Shown: piece by piece, positions 62,319-64,000 of the stretch | Layout of the letters: the number at the start of each line of letters is the position of its first letter | Numbering within the stretch: the first letter of the stretch is position 1 | The notes under the pieces: model-generated | What the model was told of the DNA's origin: nothing | What the model saw: the letters and a program-made list of their open reading frames with translations, nothing else | The model's database searches: none | DNA from: Camillea tinctor | Taxonomy: Eukaryota > Ascomycota > Sordariomycetes > Xylariales > Xylariaceae | Reading direction: 5' to 3' | Assembly (NCBI GenBank): GCA_022578605.1 | Contig: MU394053.1 | Span: 1,136,229-1,200,228, forward strand | DNA: 64,000 nucleotides | Translations under genes and position numbers: made by a program

Positions 62319-64000
62319 GTTAGGGTTCGGATCAGATATGGATGAGGAGTCAAGATGTGCTATGTCCTTCAGCCTCGCAGGGCTGAGTTCTAACAGGAAA
62401 CAGTGGGACAATCACCCCTTTATGAGGTTGGCGAGATTGTATTCGATCTTTTTTGTATAATTTAACTGGACCAATCACTCCTTGTGTTCCTCCTTACTGC
62501 TAAGTTCTCTATGCAGACCAGAATGTGCAATTTGAAAAGTTCAAAAATTTTGTCTTTTCAGAAAACCAGCGAAACTATAGTACTGTCTTTAAGGGGCAGG
62601 ATAGCGTAGAGTATAATGAACCAAGCCAAACGAATAGCATTCAGAGCAAACAACCCCTATGAGCTATTTTCATGCCATATAGGTACGCGGTCATGAATGA
62701 GGCCCGGTGAGTTCGGAGCTTTCATCCGTCTTCTGTCAATAACTCAGAGAAATATATATAATCCCTTAGCAGAGAAAAAAAAATAAAGATGTATTATACT
62801 ACGTAAAGATAGAAAATGCCGCGCCTCTAGAATATCGTGAAAAGTTATTCATTTTATTTTTGGAAGAAAAGAATAAAAATAAAAATCAATAATAGAGCAG
62901 TAAGGGGTTGGGAAAATGAGTTGAGCCGAGACTTTGCTTGAACTTTCCACCCTTGCGTTGGGGCTTGGCATGACTTATAAACGAGAAAAAAAAGCACGAG
63001 ACATGTCGCATGCTCTGACGCTCTACCACTCCCACTTCTCATAAGGTGCCATCATTCGATCTGGGAAAGGGTAGGTAAGCCCATTCGGAAGGTCGTTTCA
63101 GGCTGGCTCGTACCTTTGGGTCGGGAACTGTGTTTGAGATGATCATTCCTAAACACGGGCCCCATCATACAGAAGACGGGGGCACAGGACAAACAATACG
63201 GAACAGGTAGGAGGGTAGGAATTACTGTGTACTTTGGATCTTGTGATAAAGAAACATTCTCGGCCTAGCAAAGGGCTGCTGATGAACTTCCTCAAAGAAT
63301 GGCAAAACGAGAAAAGGAAGGGAGAGATAAATCGACCATAAGAGTTCGATTGGGGAGGGAACCGAACGCCAGTCACGAATAGAGTAAGTTCAAGCGCAGT
63401 GAGAGGTTGGATAAAGCAATATGTAAGAATGAGCGTTTAGGTAGGTAGGTCAATAGATAGAGTTTTCATACACTTTGAAAAAGAACGCATCGGTGACTAG
63501 TGAAGCATATATATGTATATTCATTGACCGGGTCGTAGCAACAGTAAAAGTCGTCGACATTAATCCGGCACTCGCTCAAATATGCGACATAAATCCGCTA
63601 TACTCCTCCGCGTTGTCTTGGATATCGGACAGAAAGTCGTCGCTCTATATTAGACAGAAGAAAAAAAAAAAGGATATGTCGTGTGAGATAGGCCAACCCT
63701 CGTAATAAAATCCAATCCACCGATCCCTCTCCAACCTTGGCCAACTCCTCGCAAATCCGGATATCTTTCATCCCCATAAATGCACCAAGCGCCTCATCCC
63801 CACAAGAATTCAAATATTTGGTATAATTAGAAGCGAAGTTGTTTTAGCCGAGCCAGTGCCATCGTACTTGTCGTTTAGTGCCGCCCCTATTGACCGAGGG
63901 AGCGAAATACCGATGTAGTCATAAGTCCCCTTATTGGCAAAGGGGGCTCAACTCGTAAATTTAAGCCAGTAGAGCAGCACCCATACCCACGACGGCCATC
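62319..64000. other. Gene-poor right end
   Basis: About 1.7 kb with no firm gene. A GGTTAGGG element follows 62318. A minus-strand frame at 63680-63830 reads SCGDEALGAFMGMKDIRICE and ELAKVGEGSVDWILLRG. A second frame at 63840-63965 reads APFANKGTYDYIGISLPRSI. They are in different frames and could be exons or a relic of a gene continuing beyond the window. Too weak to call. Confidence 0.4.

Noticed and set aside
62990..63050. tRNA-like D-arm on the minus strand (AGTGGTAGAGCG)
   Set aside because: No matching GGTTCGANTCC B-box, no seven-base anticodon loop with a proper five-pair stem, and no acceptor stem could be found at the right distances.

Overview
This window is nuclear DNA from a filamentous ascomycete (Pezizomycotina, most likely a Sordariomycete; the class is inferred). 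The evidence is short GT-AG introns of about 50-150 nt with CTAAC/CTGAC-like branch sites, intergenic gaps of 1-4 kb, pyrimidine-rich leaders, and typical fungal housekeeping proteins. There are no operons, prophages, CRISPR arrays or intact transposons. I found no convincing rRNA or tRNA gene. Exon coordinates were worked out by hand from splice signals, reading-frame continuity and family knowledge.

Left part (1-20 kb): an ER/Golgi-type Ca2+-ATPase (minus strand, 4 exons), the small GTPase Ran (minus, 5 exons), the proteasome assembly chaperone Nas2/PSMD9 (minus, 4 exons), a small secreted cysteine-containing protein (plus), a secreted class-3 lipase (plus), a 3.8-kb gap holding a possible decayed gene, and a 14-3-3 protein (plus) with an 8-nt micro-exon.

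Centre (21-39 kb): a synaptojanin-type phosphoinositide phosphatase (Sac1 + 5-phosphatase + proline-rich tail), an unrecognised 293-aa protein, the U1 snRNP factor Prp39, mitochondrial cytochrome c peroxidase with a 5'-UTR intron, and the F1-ATPase assembly chaperone Atp11.

Right part (40-64 kb): a 4-coumarate-CoA-ligase-like acyl-CoA synthetase ending in a PTS1-like tripeptide, a membrane-anchored sterol-ester/acid lipase, the peroxisomal AAA ATPase Pex6, and an SH3BGR/thioredoxin-fold protein with a very long low-complexity tail. After about 55 kb recognisable genes stop. That stretch has long microsatellites, a 154-aa orphan ORF, a convincing small two-exon gene for a Cys-rich 90-aa protein, and weak coding-like fragments that may be gene relics.

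Functional links are loose, as usual in fungi. Several genes concern lipids and membranes (lipase, sterol esterase, CoA ligase, phosphoinositide phosphatase). Pex6 is needed for matrix import of PTS1 proteins such as the neighbouring CoA ligase is predicted to be. Nothing here is clearly a new multi-gene system. The most noteworthy items are the dispersed palindromic TAGGTACCTA/ACCTAGGT motif in nearly all gaps, the 14-3-3 micro-exon, a splice-dependent C-terminus in the secreted protein, a non-canonical intron in the synaptojanin gene, a possible poison splice site in Prp39, and the unannotated small genes of the right-hand gene-poor segment.
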